DNA of 64,000 nucleotides from Prauserella_A sp040635515 (GCA_040635515.1 JBEYHY010000007.1:282579-346578), one strand, 5' to 3'. Counted from the first letter of the stretch, positions 39,001 through 54,000 are shown. The notes: generated by a model from the letters alone, not told the origin. Program-made: numbers and translations.

Positions 39001-42000
39001 GCCCAGGGCGTTCCCTTGTATGACGTGTACCGCGATTCCGGTGACGACTTCGTCGCCGCGGTCCGCTCGGCCGCGACGCGCGGCAGCCGGCGCCCGAACC
39101 CGGTGACGAGGCTGCTCCCCGGCGCCGCGAAGAAGCCCGCGCCGACAGCGCTGGAAGAAGTCGCCGTGCTGTTCGGCTACGACGGCACCAGCGACGAAGA
39201 CATGGCGCAGTTCGTCGCCTTCCTGCGCGAGGCCCGAATTCCGGAGACGCTGTACAGCCGGGATCTCGCCGTTCTGCGGGCCATCGCCACCGACCTGTAC
39301 GTGCACGGCCGTTACACGGCGCGGCAGCGGCGAGCTTTCGACGACGCGGAGTGGCTCGGCACGGCGTTTTCGGTGAGGGATCCCAAGCAGCACCCGGCAG
39401 CGGGACTTCCGCCCCTGCCCGAACCGGAGAAGTCCGGGGAATCCCGGATCGATCCCGCCGACCACGCCGTATTGCTGACCGGAACCCCGAGCCGTCTCCC
39501 GCTCACCACGAAACTGACCGAGCGGCTCAACGAGCGGTTCGATACCGGCTTCGCTGTCGCCGACGTCGAGCGTCGGCTGAACGAGGGCTACTCACGGCTC
39601 GCGGGGGCGGAAGGTGATCTCTGGAGCGTCGGCGGCAGCGAGGTGCGGGTTCGCCTGCGGTTGACCAATCCCGAATTCGCGGACGGCGTGGCCGACGCCG
39701 ACGCCGCGTACGAGATCAGCGAGCGTGACCGGGAAACGAACCGCTTCGAAGAACCCCTCGTCGTCGGGCGGCGAGGAGCGCGAGCGAGGATCGCGCTGAC
39801 CGGTACCGGCGTCGAGTCCGCCGACGTCGTGCGGGCCGAGGTTGAAGGGACGCCGGACTTCCCCCGGGCCGAGGTTCTGGAGCTGACCGAGCGGCACCGG
39901 ATCGCGCGGCAGCTCATCCGGAAGGTCGAGGAGTCCGGAGTACCGGTCGAGCCGGTCATGCGGGAGCAGATCCATCGCTACGTCGGCGAACTGCCTGGCG
40001 GGCAGGCATTCGCGGACGCCGTCGGCGGCGGCGACGGTCACATATTCGTCGTGCACGGAAGCAAGGCGAGTGTCGTCGTCCGGCACGTCATCGACACCGA
40101 CACCGGCAACGCCCGGCTGGTCACCACTGTGGACGGTGGGCTGACTCATCAATGGGGAGATCCAGCCGATCCGCGGGCGATGGCGGGTGTCGTCCATGAA
40201 CTGACCGTCTTCACCGGCACCGGTGTCGAGCTGGACACGGTGAAGGTGCGGGGCGCGATGACGACCCGCATGTCGGCCGCCGACGCCCGCGCCTACGGTC
40301 TTCCCGTTCCCTCGGGCAGCGAGGTACCGGTATTCCGCAGGGACATCGATCCGGAGTGGGCGCTGCGCGGGCTCAGGGAAATTACTCGCGACGGCAGGAC
40401 CGAGGCTCCCGGTTTCCTGCGCGAGCTGACCGTCGACCGCCCATCCGGCCAGCGGGCGCGCGGCAACGCGGTGGCGCCGTTGCGGGAGCTCGCGATGTCG
40501 GCGGCAGGAGACAGGGGGCTCGTTCCCGACGCGGCTTTCGTGCCGGACGGCCATTCCGGCGATGACCGGAACGCCACGGCGACGTGGAACAGGCACGCGC
40601 GTCGTACCCGGCTGGACAACATGGTCAGGCTGGACCGGGTCTTCCCTGAGGAGAACCTGGAGTCCCGGTACCGGGCGTTCACGCGCAACGGTCTTCGGGT
40701 GGCGTTGCCGGTGCCGGGACACCGGTTGTTCTCCGGACCCGATTCCATGACGTTGACGACCAGGATGCAACAGCACGTCGATAAGGCCGATTTCCTCGGC
40801 AGAACAACGCTTTTCGGCAAGGACGGCGAGTTCGCCGCGTTCCGGATTCCGGTCACCTTCTCCGTCGAGCGCGAGGAACGCGGTACCACGACGTCCCTCC
40901 GGCGGCGGTACGGCAGCGCCGTGGTGTACGTGCCGATGGGTGAACTCGGCGACGATCCTCCCGCGTACACCGAGCCCGAAGTCGCTCCGCCCGCCGAGGT
41001 GGCGGTCGAAATACCCGAGCCGGTCGTACTCGACTCCCGTTCCCTGCCGAGCCTTCCGCCGCGGCTCGGCGCGGCGGTCGGCAACAACACCGACAACACC
41101 GCTATCAGTACCGCCGTGACCCGCTTCTTCGAGCGCGAGGGCGCGGGGTACCGGCAGGCGGATACTCCGGGGCGGTGGCGGACCCGGTGGCGGGACACCG
41201 ATGTCGACGTGGACGTCGCGGTCGATCCCGCCGCGCGCGAGGCGCGGATCGATCCGCCCGCGTTCGCGGTGCGCGAGCGGTTGTCGCCCAGCACGGGATC
41301 GACCGAACTCGTCGCCGTTCCCGACGGCCCCGTCACGATCGTGCTGCCGCCGTTGCCGGAGGTCCCCGCCGGGCTCACCTATCTCGTCGGGGCGATGCTC
41401 AGCGCCGCCATCGAGGTACTTCCCGCCGCGCTGGACGAGTGGGCGCGGGAGACGGCCTCGCCGGTGCTGGGCGCGCTGACCGGTCTCCGGCCGCCAGGGG
41501 AGTCCGTCGAGAAGCCGGTACGCGCACCGGACGCGCCGCCACCGATCAGGGCCGTCATGTTCCCGAAGCGCTGGTCCGCGACGGAAAAGGCACTGGCAGA
41601 AGCCTCGGTCCTCGTCCGCCGCCTGTTGCACGGTGACGGGAGCGCGCCACCCGCGGAGCTGATCGCGCACACGAGAGAACTGGCGGCCGGCCTCGGCACG
41701 CTGGCCGATGAGCACGACGCCCCCGGCGGTGGCGCCAGGACAGCGGCCCGGAGGGACTTCGCCTCGGGATTGCGGTCACTGGCTTCCGAACTGTCCGAGG
41801 CGGGCCGGATACTGGAGATCGCCCACCTGGCCGGGAAGCGGAGCTCAGGCGAACCGAGGGACCTGGACGCCGTGGAGCTGCTGCTGTTCCTCGACCGCGA
41901 GGTGGGCCGCAACGCGGCCCGTGCGTACGACCTCCTGCGATCGGTCGATCGCAGCGGGGAGCGCCTGCTGGAGCTCGAAGAGCCCGCGCGGATGGTCGAC

Positions 42001-45000
42001 GCCGTACCGGCGACCGAGCGGGCATTGCTGTTCAACCGGCATCCGAGGCCGCGGTTGCGATTCCGGCCCTCGCGCGGCGACCTGGCCGAGCTGGACGCCC
42101 TGGTGAGGATCCTCGCCGACATCGAATCCGATCAGCGGAGGCTTGCCGCGAACGGGCACAGCGGGTTTGTCGCGGAGGATTTCGCGGGTGAGGCACTGGC
42201 CGCTCACGCGCCGGATCTGGCCCACAGCCAGGAAAAGCTCCGCAGGCTGCTGTACGTGATGGGGCTCAACGAGACGACCCACGGCAGCGAACGCCGCCAC
42301 AAGTTCCTGACAAAGGCCATGAACCTGCCCCGGTTCGAGGGGAGGTTCACCGACACCGGCAGGAAATTGGTCGAGCGCTTCGCCACGCTAAAGGAACACC
42401 CCATTCCCGGCAAGGGGCGGTTCGAGTGGCTGCTCAAGTTCAAGTACACCAGGAAACTGCTGGTGTTCAAGGACTTTCATTTCGTCGACCCGATGGACGA
42501 CGGGGCTCACGGCGGCCCAGCGCACTGGGGGACCGCCGTGGCCACCGCGGCACTGTCCGTCTTCTACCGGGACAGCGACATCGAGGACGCGAAGCTCGCC
42601 GACTCGCCGGAGGAGTACGACACCTACGAGATTTCCATGTCGGCAGGGGAGGAGAACGGGCCGACGGGCGGGTTGCTCGGATGGTGGCGCAAACTTTTCA
42701 CCCTCCAACTGGAGGAACCGGACTCCTCCGCCGCGGGCAACTCCTCTGCGGGGAACACGCACTGGGTCGAGGGCAGCCGCAGGATCGTGTGGGAACTCGG
42801 GAACACCTCGATGAGCGAGGCGGACCAGATGCTCACCGAGCTGTTGCGCACGGAGATCTCCAAGTACACGGTGGCGCTGCCGCCGCCGAGCAACGCCGTC
42901 AGGTGGGGAGTGTGGGCCGCGTCCGGCGCCATGGCCGGTGCCCTCGCGGGATACGCGCTCGGCATGCCTTTCGGTGCCAGCGCGCCACTGCTCATCGCGG
43001 CGCTGGGGCAGGCCGTCTACTCGATGTTCCTGCACCCTTCGATCGTCTACTACGTGTACGGGCACCACGAGGCCGCCGCCAACCAGGTCAGGACGATGAC
43101 GGCGAGAGGGCGCGGAGGTCTCGGCGGCCCTGGCTTGACCAGGCTCACCAAGAAGGCCAACGAGGTGCACGCTCTCCTGCGGGACGTCACCGCACGCTAC
43201 GGCGTCACCCTGCCTGCCCCGCCCGAGCTTCCCTCCCCTCCCGCGACGCCACGTCAGCGGGAAAGCCTTGGCGCGCGGGTGCGCGCACTCGCGCCGAAGC
43301 TCGCCGCCGCTCTCGGTGCCGAGGAGAAACCGGGCCGCCCGTTGCCAGCCGACCTGCTGGCGCAAGGGAGTCTCCGCTCACTGGTCGAGAACAGTCGCGA
43401 TGTCCGCTGGGATGCCGAAGCTGAACGGATCCGGCTGACCTTGGAAACCGGCGAGAAGGTCACGATCGGTTTCGTCGAAGGCAAAAACGGCTTCACCACG
43501 CAACACCTCGTCGACGGCGACGCGGGCAAGCGGGAGCTCGTGATCGAGGTGGGGTACGCCCCTTCGTCCTATTTGGCCGATGCCGACGACGACGTGCTCT
43601 GGCGCGAACTGTCCGGTGAACTGCTTTCCGGTCTGCACAAGGCATCCATCGTGTGGCGGATGGCTTCGGTGTGGACGATGCTGCAGGTTGCCTTGGTGCC
43701 CTTCGGGGGACAATCCGTCGCGGTTGCGGTCTTCGCCTTTCTCACCAAGACATTCGGTGTGGCGACGCAGACGTGGAGCGGCGGGCTCGGGAGGATGCTG
43801 GCCGCGACACTTGCCGAGTACGTCAACCTGCGACAGCGCAAGCTGTCGGCGGCCATCTGGCAGGACGACCGCAAGAAGCGGCTCGGCGACGAGAAGTTCA
43901 ACGACGCGCCCGTCAAGCTGGATATGCACTCGAAGAACGCGGTGGGCACGCTCGCCGCGCTCACCGAGGTCCTCAGGCGCATCCGCGTCGAGATCGAGGA
44001 ACACCTGCCCGCCGGAGAAGGCGACCGGCAGGCGGATCGGCTGAACGACGACGCCAAAACCTTGATCGCGGCCTCGGAGCGGGACATCGTCGAGCACGTG
44101 CTGACCCGGGACGACGTCGTGTCGGCCGTCATCGAGGAGAACGACGAGACCGGTGAGCGCGACATCGTCATCAAGACCAGCGGTGCCAAGAAGTGGTGGG
44201 TCAGCGGATCGGCGCGTGCGGTCGAACTGACGATCCGCTTGCTCCACGATTCCAACATCCCGGACGACTTCTCGCCTTCCGTGGTGCACAAGGAATACGC
44301 CGTCAGGGAACGTCTCATGCTCATGGCGCTTCCCCGCTACTCCACGGACGAGCGGAGAACGGCCAAGCTCGCCGAAGCGCTTGACCGGACCCTGGACAGG
44401 GAAGGCAAGATCCAGCCGGTCGCCGGATTCGACCTCGGGCTGGAGGCAGGCATCGTCAGTCTCGCCGACGGTGCGCCCAACGCGCTGTATTCCTTCTTCG
44501 GACCGGGAATGGACGCGAGCGCGAGTGAGGTCTCGCGGGAGCTGGCGAAGACGTCGGCGGTGCGGGACATGATCGACGTACTGCAGGCCGCGATCGCGGC
44601 GGCCTATGGAGTCAGGACATACCGGCAGGAAGCGGCTCGGACGTTGTCGGGCGATCTGCGGCCCATAAACACCGCGACCGCGACCCCGCGCATGATGGAC
44701 GACTACCTCGAAGTCGCCGTCGCGGAGGCACAACGCATCATCGCGGCGACCGGAAAACTGCACGAACTGCATCCCGACGCCGCGTCCGCGGCCAACCGTG
44801 ATTGGTACCGCGACTGGAATTCGGAGGAGAACAGCTCGCTGTGGGAAAGCGTGTCCGGACTCCGCGAACAGGTCGAATCCGGCGAACTGGTCGACGCAGT
44901 TCCCCATCTCGCGGGTGCGGAGTTGATCGGCGACAGGGAACTGCGGCTGATCGTCGACAAGGTCGAGCGGCCGGGGCCACTCGGCTGGAAGGCGAGGGTG

Positions 45001-48000
45001 ACCGCCAGGCACCCGCACGCGGTCATCCTGCGCTTCATTCCCGCGGTGCCGGGAGAACCGACGAAGCTGCGGTTCAACAGTTTCGATTCGCTGGGCATCA
45101 TCGAGCTGAGCCCGGTCGACGCGGCGAAGGGATACCCCGACCTGCTCGGCCTGCTGAGCGCTTTCGTGGAGGCATACCACAAGGCGCCCTCGGGGGTGCC
45201 TCCGCTCAGCGTGCTCTCGACCTACGAACTGGGACCGGGAACAGCCTCGGCGATGGTCAGGCGCATCCTCCTGGATTCGCTCCAGCCAGGACCGCTTTCG
45301 CCGGGAAGGGTCGCCGCCCCTGCCGCGCTCGCCGCGGCGTCCGGCTACGTCGGGGTTGCCGCGAGTGCCTGGTTCAGCAGGCTCAAGTTCCTGGTCGACG
45401 AGATGATGCGCATGCTGATGTACTACGACGGCAGCCAGACCGGGGCCGCGCGCAACCAGATCGCCTACAACGCCGTCGAGGCGCTGGCCAAGCGGATCCT
45501 GGGCAAGGTCTACCCCGACTTCGTCGAACTCACCGACAACGCGGGCCTTGTCCGCAATCCCGACACGACGCCGTGGGTCTTCCGCGAGGCCGGGGACGAC
45601 GCAGGGAAAGCACCTCAGCTGCTGTCCCCGCCGCCGGTGGAGCCCCCGGTCATCGGTGACGGGCCCCGTACCTTCGCCGAGGAACTGACGGTGCGGACCG
45701 CCGGGTTGCCGGAGGAGGAGAGCCGGGTACTCACCGATGTACTCGTCACGGCGTACGAGCATGCGGGAGGGGTCGTCTCGCCGGAGTCGCGCGCGGGCGG
45801 CGAGGTAGCGAACCTTGACGAGCTGCGCGACGTGGTGTTGCGGTACACGGTGGACGGTGCCGGTGTGCCGATCCCGCCCTCGGTCCACGAACTGGATGAT
45901 GCCCAGCTGACCGAGCTGCGCCGGTTCAGCGAGCCGCACTACGTATTGCTGGATGCCGGAGTGGAGCGGCTCCGGGCGGCTTCGGATTCGGAACGCCAGG
46001 ATGTCGTCGCCGCGTTGACTCGGTCGTTGTTCGGATTGGCCGACAACCCGGTACAGCGCAGGCGGTGGAACAACGGTCTGCTGCCGGATGTACTGGCCGA
46101 TATCAGGTCCGTGCTGGAACCGGTCGGTCTCGCGGGGCTCGCCGATGTGGTTGCCGCCAGGCATGCCCAGTACGGCGAAGAGCCGCCCGTCGTCGCGGGA
46201 CTCCCTTCGGTGGTGTCGGTCGAGGTCGATCAGGCGCTCACGAACACGGTCGCGGAACACATCGGCAACGGTGACCCCTCGACCTTCACGGGCGGTGGCG
46301 CCACCTACGGCCGTGAGTTGCACGACGGTTCCTATCTCTTGTCCTTTGCGGACACGATGCTCGGTGTCATCGACCAGCAGGGTGGCCGGTCGTGGACCGT
46401 GCCGGACGGCGGGCGGACTCCGTTCGTGCGCAACTCGTTCGTGCGAATCCGGCCGGACGGCCGGGTGGAGACCGTTCTCGGCTGGGACGGCGACATTCCG
46501 GTCGAGCCGTTGCCGCATCCCGAGGACGGCAAGTGGTACTGGCCTGGTGACTCGAACCTTGTGGACGAGGAGACCCTGGAGGTCCCATATCGGGAGCACG
46601 GCGCGGTCCTGAATGGACAGACTGGCGCCAACGTCGTCGCGCGGTATCGGCATGGTGACCTGAGTGCTCCGGCCGAGGTACACGAGCTGCCCTCGGCGAC
46701 AGGGATCGACTGGACGGCGGCGACGCTGAAGGCCGACGGTTACCGGTACCTGTACGGAGTGGAGGACCTCGGTGACACGAAGTATCTGCGAGTGGCCCGC
46801 GTCGCCGGGGAGAGTCTCGTTGGCGAGTGGGAGTTCCTCACCGAAGAGGGCGACTGGTCATCGCGCGAGTCCGATGCCGCGAGGGTGCTTTCGGGGGTCG
46901 CCAACAAATTCAGCGTGACCAGGATCGGCGACGTTTTCATGCTGATCACGCACGACACGAGGACCCCGATGAGCCCGGACATCGTGGGTTACGTCGCGCC
47001 GACTCCGTTCGGCCCGTTCGCCGGTCCCACCCACCTGTTCACGACGCCGGAGGCAGGCGACGACGGTACCTACGGCAGCGCGAATGTCTTCACATACGAC
47101 GTGCATGTCCACGACGAGATCGACCGAGGCCCCGGCAGGCTTGTCGTTTCCTACAACGTCAACAGCGTCGACAAGACCGATATCTACCGCGACGCGAGCA
47201 TTTACGTTCCCCGGTTCGTCGTACTCACGTTCGACGGTGACGGCGGGATCGCCCGGGTACACGGGGACAAAGGTTTCCAGCGGGCCTTGCGGGAACTGGG
47301 TGGGGTCGATGTCGAAGCCCTCGCCAGGCGCGAGGTCGATCTGCCCTCGGTGTACGAGAGATTCGGTGACGACCGATTCGAGACGGCGACCCGGCTCGCG
47401 GCGCTGCGCGGGGCCGACTACGTGCTTTCGTTCCCCTCCGACATCAGCACGGAGGCTCTGACGGCTCGGTTGCGTAGGGAGGAAGCGAAGGAGCGCAACA
47501 GGGCGCGGGTCGCGTCCACTGTGCGACCGGCCGCGAAGCTGATCCCGGCGTCGGTGAGGAAACCGGACCCGCTGGCTGAGGTCGCCGAGTTGTTCGGCTA
47601 CGACGGTGCCGTCCCCGGCGAGGTGGCCCGGTTCGCCCGGCTCCTCCTCCGTGCGGGAGTACCGAAGCGAGTGTCCACCCGGGACCTCGACGTTCTGCGG
47701 GCCATCGCGACCGACCTGTATGTCTACGGCCGATACACCAAACAGCAGCGGAGAGCTTTCGACGACGTCGAATGGCTGGGCAGGGCCTTCGCGGTGAGGA
47801 ATCCGGACCGCCATGCCATAGCCGCTCTTCCCGCTCTCCCCGCGCCGAGGAAGGGGCGAGAACCTCAGCTCGATCCCGTCGATCGCGCCGCGCTGCTGAT
47901 CGGGACTCCACGTTATCTTCCGCTGATCGCGGAACTGATCGACCATCTGAACGAGCGGTTCGGCGGCCGGTTCGACGTCGATGCCGTCGAGCGGCGGTTG

Positions 48001-51000
48001 CGGCGGAGTTTCTCCGACCTCGTCAGCCCTGAGGGCGATCTGTGGGAGGTCGGTGGCAGCGAGGTCCGGGTGCGGTTGCGGCTGACCCGCCCCGAGTTCG
48101 AGGGCGACATCGCGAAAGTCGGTGCCGTGTTCGAGGTCAGTGAACGGGACCAGGAGACGGACCGGTTCGGCGAAGCGGTCGTCGTCGGCGAGGACGGCGC
48201 GGAGGTCACCGTCGCGTTGACCGACCGTCGTGCCGAGCTCGATGACGTGCTGCGGGCGGAGGTCGCCGGGACTCCGGACTTCCCGCGAGCCGATGTGCTG
48301 GAGTTGACCGAGCGGCACCGGATCGCGCGCCAGTTGATCCGCAAGATCGGTGAGTCGGGTCTCCCCGTCGAGCCGATGATGCGTGAGCAGATCCATCGTT
48401 ATGCCGGTGAACTGACCAGCGGCAAGGCGTTCGCGGAGGCCGTAGGAGGGGGCGACGGGCACCTGCTCGTCGTGCACGGAAGCAAGACCAGCGTGGTGAT
48501 CCGGCACGTGATCACTGTCCTGAACGACAACGCGAGACTGATGGCCGTTTCCGCTGAGGGCGAACTGACCCACCAGTGGGGGGATCCCGCCGAACCACTC
48601 CGTGACGCGGGCGTCGTTCACGAACTGACCGTGTTCACGGGCACGGGCGCCGAACTCGACGTCGTCAAGGTGCGCGGTTCGATGCTGACCAGGATGACCG
48701 CCGCCGACGCGCACGGCTACGGGCTGCCGGTTCCAGCGGGAACCGAGCTACCGGAGCCGCGTGCGGGCATCGATCCGGAATGGGCGGTGACCAGGCTGAG
48801 GGAGGTCACCCGGGAGGGCAGGATCGAAGCGCCGCGCGGGGTGCTGCGGGACCTGACCGTGCGTCGCCCTCCTGGAGAGCGGGAACGCGGAAACTCGGTG
48901 GCGCCGGGGCGGGAAATGGCGATGAGCCTTGCCGCACAGGCGAAACTCGTGCCCTCCGCCGACTACCTGCCCGATGGGAGCCGGAGCCCGGTCGGCGCCC
49001 CGATGCCGGGGAGCAGGTACGCCCGGCGAACCAGGATGGACAACATGTCCAGACTGGACAGAGGGCTCCGGAAGGAGAACCTGCTGCGGCGGTATCGGCC
49101 GTTGGTGCGGAACGGCCTTGAGGTGACCCTGGCGGTGCCGGGAGCGCGGTTCCTTTCCGGGCCCGAGGCGATGTCGTTGACGACGCGGATGCAGCAGCAT
49201 GTCCGCGATGCCGAGTTCCTTGGTGTGACGGAACTTCCCGGTGAGGACGAGGAGTTCGCCGCCTTCCGGATGCCGGTTACGCTCTTCGCCGAGTTGCGCA
49301 AGCACGACACCGTCATGGGTGGTTGGCTGCGACGGCGGCACGGCGACGCGGTGATCTACGTACCCGTGTCCGAACTCGGTGACGAGCCGGTCATGCGCTC
49401 CGAGACCGCCGATACCTCCGTGCCCGCCCCGGCTGTCGAGGCCGCTGAACCGCCGGCGCCCGTCGTGCTCGAACCGCACGGTCTGCCGACGTTGCCGGCG
49501 AGGGTGGGCTGGAAGGTCACCGACATCGCCGGTGCCGTCGCCGAATTCTTCGAGCGTGACGGTGAGCAGTACCGGCCTACGGCCACGCCGTCGCGATGGC
49601 GGACCACGTGGCGCGGCACCGATGTCGACGTGGACATCGTGGTCGATCCCTTGGCGCGTGAGGCACGAATCGAAGCGCCCTCGTTCACGGTGGGAGCGCG
49701 GACCTCGCGGCTCACCGGACTGACCGACGTGGTTGCGGTTCCCGATGGTCCCGTCCGGGTCGTGCTCAGGCCGTTCCCGGATATCCCCTCCGGCCTGGCG
49801 GAACTCGTCGGCGTGCAGCTGAGAGCCGTCGTGGACGCGCTCCCTGGCGTCTTGGGCGGGTGGACGCACGAGGTGGTGTCCTCGGCACGCGCTGACGCGA
49901 CCGCGCTTTCGCGCCCCGCAGCGCCGGACGAGGATGCTGGGCACACTGACGAGGCTGGAGATCCGTTCGCCGAGCCCGACGCACCGCCGACCCGCGTCAT
50001 GGCGTTCCCGAAACGCTGGGACGCCACCGAAAAGGCACTCGCCGAGGCCGCGAAACTGAGCGATCTGTTGTTGCGCGCCGAATGGGAGGCCCCTCCCTCG
50101 GAACTGACGGTGCGGGCCCGCGAGCTCGCGGAGAGGCTGGGTGAACTCGCCGCCTGGCACGACGCTCCCCACGGTGACCCGAGGGCCGCGGCACGACGGG
50201 ATTTCGCGGCGGGGCTGCGGCTGATCGCTTCGGACTTCGCGGAAGCGGGCAAGACACTCGAAATGGGGCACCTGCTGGGAGAACGGGCAGGCGAGGCCGC
50301 CATCGTGGAGTTGTTGCTGTTCCTTGACAGTGACGTCGCCAGGAGCGCGGCCAGGGCGAACCGGACGCTGGCCGTGCTGGAGAGCAGGGCCGAGCGATTG
50401 CTGGAGCTGGAGGAACCGGCGCGGATGCTCACCTCCGACGTGGCGGACGAGCAACCGGTGCTGTTCGACCGGAGTCCGAAGCCGCCGCTGCGGTTCCGCC
50501 CTTCCGCGGGCGACGTCGCTTATGCCGACACCGTGCTGACGGTGCTGGCCGACATCGAAGCCGACCTCGGCAGGCTCGCGGAACTCGGGTACGAGGGCTT
50601 CACGACGGAGGACGTCCCCGGCCCGGTGCTGGCCGTCCGAGCGCCGAACCTTGTGCACAACCAGCAAAAAGCCCGCATGTTGCTCTACACCATGGGGCTC
50701 AACGAGACGACCTACGGCAGCGAACGCCGTCACAAGTTCTTCGAGCGCATTCAGCGGCATTCCCGGCTCGAAGGCAGGCTCACCGAGACAGGGCGGAGGC
50801 TCGTCGCCCACTTCACCACGCTGGACCAGCATCCGATCCCCGGAGTCGGCCAGCTGGAGTGGCTGTTCAAATACACGGACAGCTGGAAGCTGGGCCTGGT
50901 CAGGGACTCCCACTTCGGCGATTCGATGGACGACACGTTCTACGGCGGCTCGGTGCACCGGGTGAGCATCGAGCCCGCCGATGAACCACCTGTCGACGCC

Positions 51001-54000
51001 AGGGACCACCCTTTGCGCAACGCCACCATGCCCGGAGCGCCGCGGCGATACGGCGTTTACCGGGTTGTCTTCTGGGCAGGCGAGAGAGACGGGGTTACCG
51101 GCGGATGGCTCGGGTGGCGCTCCTATGGTTTCACCGTCCAGGTCGAGGAGCCGGAACGCGCCGGTGACATCCCGGCTGCCGGGAACGTGCTGTGGGTCGA
51201 GGGCAGCCGCAGGATCGTGCTGGGAGCCGGATACGCCTCGATGACCGATGCCGAGAACGCGATGAGGGAGATCATCCGCACCGCGATCGCGGAGTACCCC
51301 ACGAGGACCGCCCCACCCGCGAATTTCCTGAGATGGGGCCATTCGGCGGCCGGGGGCAACATCGTCGGCACCACGGCTGGCTACGGCGTGGGGCTCGCGA
51401 CCATCGGTGCCGACCCGCTGCTGCTCATCGCGGCCGTGGCGCAGGCCGTCTATGGGGGGACCATTCACGGTCCGGTGGCACACAACCTGATCGGGCGGAA
51501 GAACGCGGCCACGGAGGAGGTCCGCAGGTGGCTGGCGAGCTCGCGAGGCGGACTGGGAGGCCCGGGTCTGACCAGGCTCGCCAAGGACGCGCGGCAGACC
51601 GCCGAACAGTTGCGGGAGCACGCCGACATCTTCGGTGTGGGGCTGCCGGTGCCGCCGGAGCTTCCCTCGGAACCGGCGACAGCGGCCGAGCGCGAACGGC
51701 TCGACGCGCGAGTGCGCGCGTTCGCTCCGGAACTCGCGGCCGCTTTGGGAGCGGAGGAGGCCCCCGGCCGGGAGTTACCCGCCGACCTGCTGGCGCAGGG
51801 CAGCCTTCGCAAGCTGGTCACGGATGCCGCCGATGTGCGGTGGGACAGCGAGAACGAACGAATCACGCTGACCCTTGGTACCGGCGAGAAGGTCACGGTC
51901 AGGTTCGTCGCGGGTGAAGGACGATTCTCCAGCCAGCGTGTCGTGAATGGCGACGCGGTGAAGAAGGAAATCGAGGTCGAGGTGGCGTACGCGCCCTCGG
52001 CTTATCTCGCCCGTGCCGACGACAAAACGCTGTGGCACAACCTTTCGGGCGAACTGCTGTCGGCGCTGCACGGGGCGAGCGTCGTGTGGCGGCTCGCGAG
52101 TTTCTGGACCCTGCTGTGGACCGGTCTGATGCCTTTCCTGTTGCAGGCTGGCGTCATCGGGGTGTTCGGCTGGGTCACGAACATGGCGAGTCTGGTCATG
52201 CAGACCGTGGGCGGAGCCCTGGGGACCCAGATCGCGGGGACGGTGGCCATATATCGGAACATTCGGGCGAGAAAGCTCATCGAGACGATCTGGGCCGGTG
52301 CCCGCAAGGTGCTGCTCGGGGACGAGATGATCGACGGCCCCACCGCGCTGAACCGCTACGCCGACCACGCGGTGGGCACGCTCGCCGCGTCCGCCGAGAT
52401 CGTCAAGCGGATGCGCGCCGAGGTCGAGGCACACCTTCCGGCCGATGCCGGAGGCGGAGCCGAGAACCGGCTGCGCGACGACCCCGCAACCCTCATCGAG
52501 GCCGCGGCCAAGGATCTGGTCGCGCACGCGCGGACCCGGCACGACGTGCGTTCGGCTTCCGTCGAGACGAGCGAGGACACCGGCAGGCGGCAGGTCGTCA
52601 TCGAGACCGGCAGGCCGGGGAATGCGTGGAAACGGCGGAACTCGCCGACGATCACCGTCACCATCCAGCTCGGTCACGATCCCGAAATCCCCGACGACTT
52701 CTCACCGTCCACTGTGCACAAGCAGTATGCGGTCAAGGAGCGGCTGCTGCGAATGGCGCTTCCCCGGTACTCCACGGCGGCCGGGCGAACCGAGCGACTC
52801 GCGGAGGAACTGGACCACATCCTCGACAGGGAAGGCTCGATCCTCCCGCTGGGGAAGGGGCCGCTGGCTTTGGAGGGCTTGATCAAAGCAGGGGCGGGGG
52901 GAGTGCCCACCGCGCTCTACTCCCTGCTCGGGCCCGGTATGGACCCGACCGTGTCCGAAGCCGCTCGGACACAGGCGAGGGTGTCGGCGGTTCGAGACAC
53001 GATCGATGTCGGGCTTGCCGCGGTCGAATCCGGCACGGAGGTCTTCAGCCATCGGGCGAACGCGGAAGGGGCGATCACGGGAAGCCTGGAGCCGGTCGAC
53101 ACGATGACCTCGACGCCACGCATGATGGATGACTATCTCGACGTCCTGGTGGGTGATGCGCAACGCCTCCTCGCGGCGACCGCCGCTCTTCACGAGCGAT
53201 ACCCCGAGTTCGCGGAGGAAACCGACCGTGAGTGGTACCGGGGGTGGGATCCCGCCGAGTTCCGCTCGTTGCCGGAGAGCTTGACGGAGTGGCGGGAACT
53301 GGTCGAATCGGGTGGGCTGGTCGATCAGTTGCCCCACCTCTTGCGTGCCGACCTGACCGGACCCCGGGAGGTGCGACTGACCGTCGACAATGTCGCGCGG
53401 CGGGGGCCCCTCGGTATCGGAGCGAAAGCGTTCGGCAAGTATCCGCACGAGGTTCAGGTGCGGTTCGTTCCCGCTGTTCCCGGAGAACCGACCACGCTGC
53501 GATTCAACGATGGCGACTCGGTGGGCATCGTCTCGCTCAGTCCGGTCGACGCGGCGAACGGATACCCGGACCTGCTCTCGCTGCTCCGTGGTTTCGTCGA
53601 GGCGTACCACAAAGCCCCGTCCGGCGTCCCCCCGCTGCGCGCGCTCTCCTTGTACCACCTCGGCGAAGGCGCGGCGTCCTCGGCGGTCCGGCGCATCGTC
53701 CTGGACTCGCTGAAACCGGCGCCGTACGGGCCCGGCCAGCTGGCGGTGCCACTGGGGCTCGCCGTCGCCGCGACCTACGTCTCGGTCGCCGCGGACGGCT
53801 GGTACGACCGGCTTGAGGTGCAGGCCGACGAAAAGCTGCGGAGCCTCGTGGCCTGGGACGGCGGGCCGATGTCCGCGGCTCGCGCCCAGATCGGCTACGG
53901 CGCCGTCAAGTCGACGTACGAGCTGATCGACAAGGTGTTTTCCGACTATGTGGCTCTCGCCGGGAAGGCGGGGCTTCCCCGTGATCCCGACACGACACCG

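Larger units (their letters stand above)
37303..45672 (+). repeat. C-terminal module M2 (2,790 aa)
   Basis: Same order as M1: lead helices (FADDVTELLAEVPEERA, AYERAGG), propeller, DLYVHGRYT element (core from 39283), VLELTERHRIARQLIRK, FPKRW (41560), SERRHKF, membrane half, and closing linker LLSPPPVEPPVIGDG. M2 has a shortened segment after the propeller: the usual RFGDDRFxxATRLAALRG reads DSGDDFVAAVRSAATRGS, and the following helix is missing. The linker before the FPKRW domain includes GNNTDNTA. Confidence 0.8.

Noticed and set aside
43378..46683. Long open frame of 1,101 codons on the - strand, opposite the giant gene
   Set aside because: Similar antisense open frames recur at matching places of the other modules (for example 29020-31929, 37540-39465, 48748-51621). 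They come from GC-rich codon structure and repetition; the translations are Arg/His/Pro-rich without recognisable domains.
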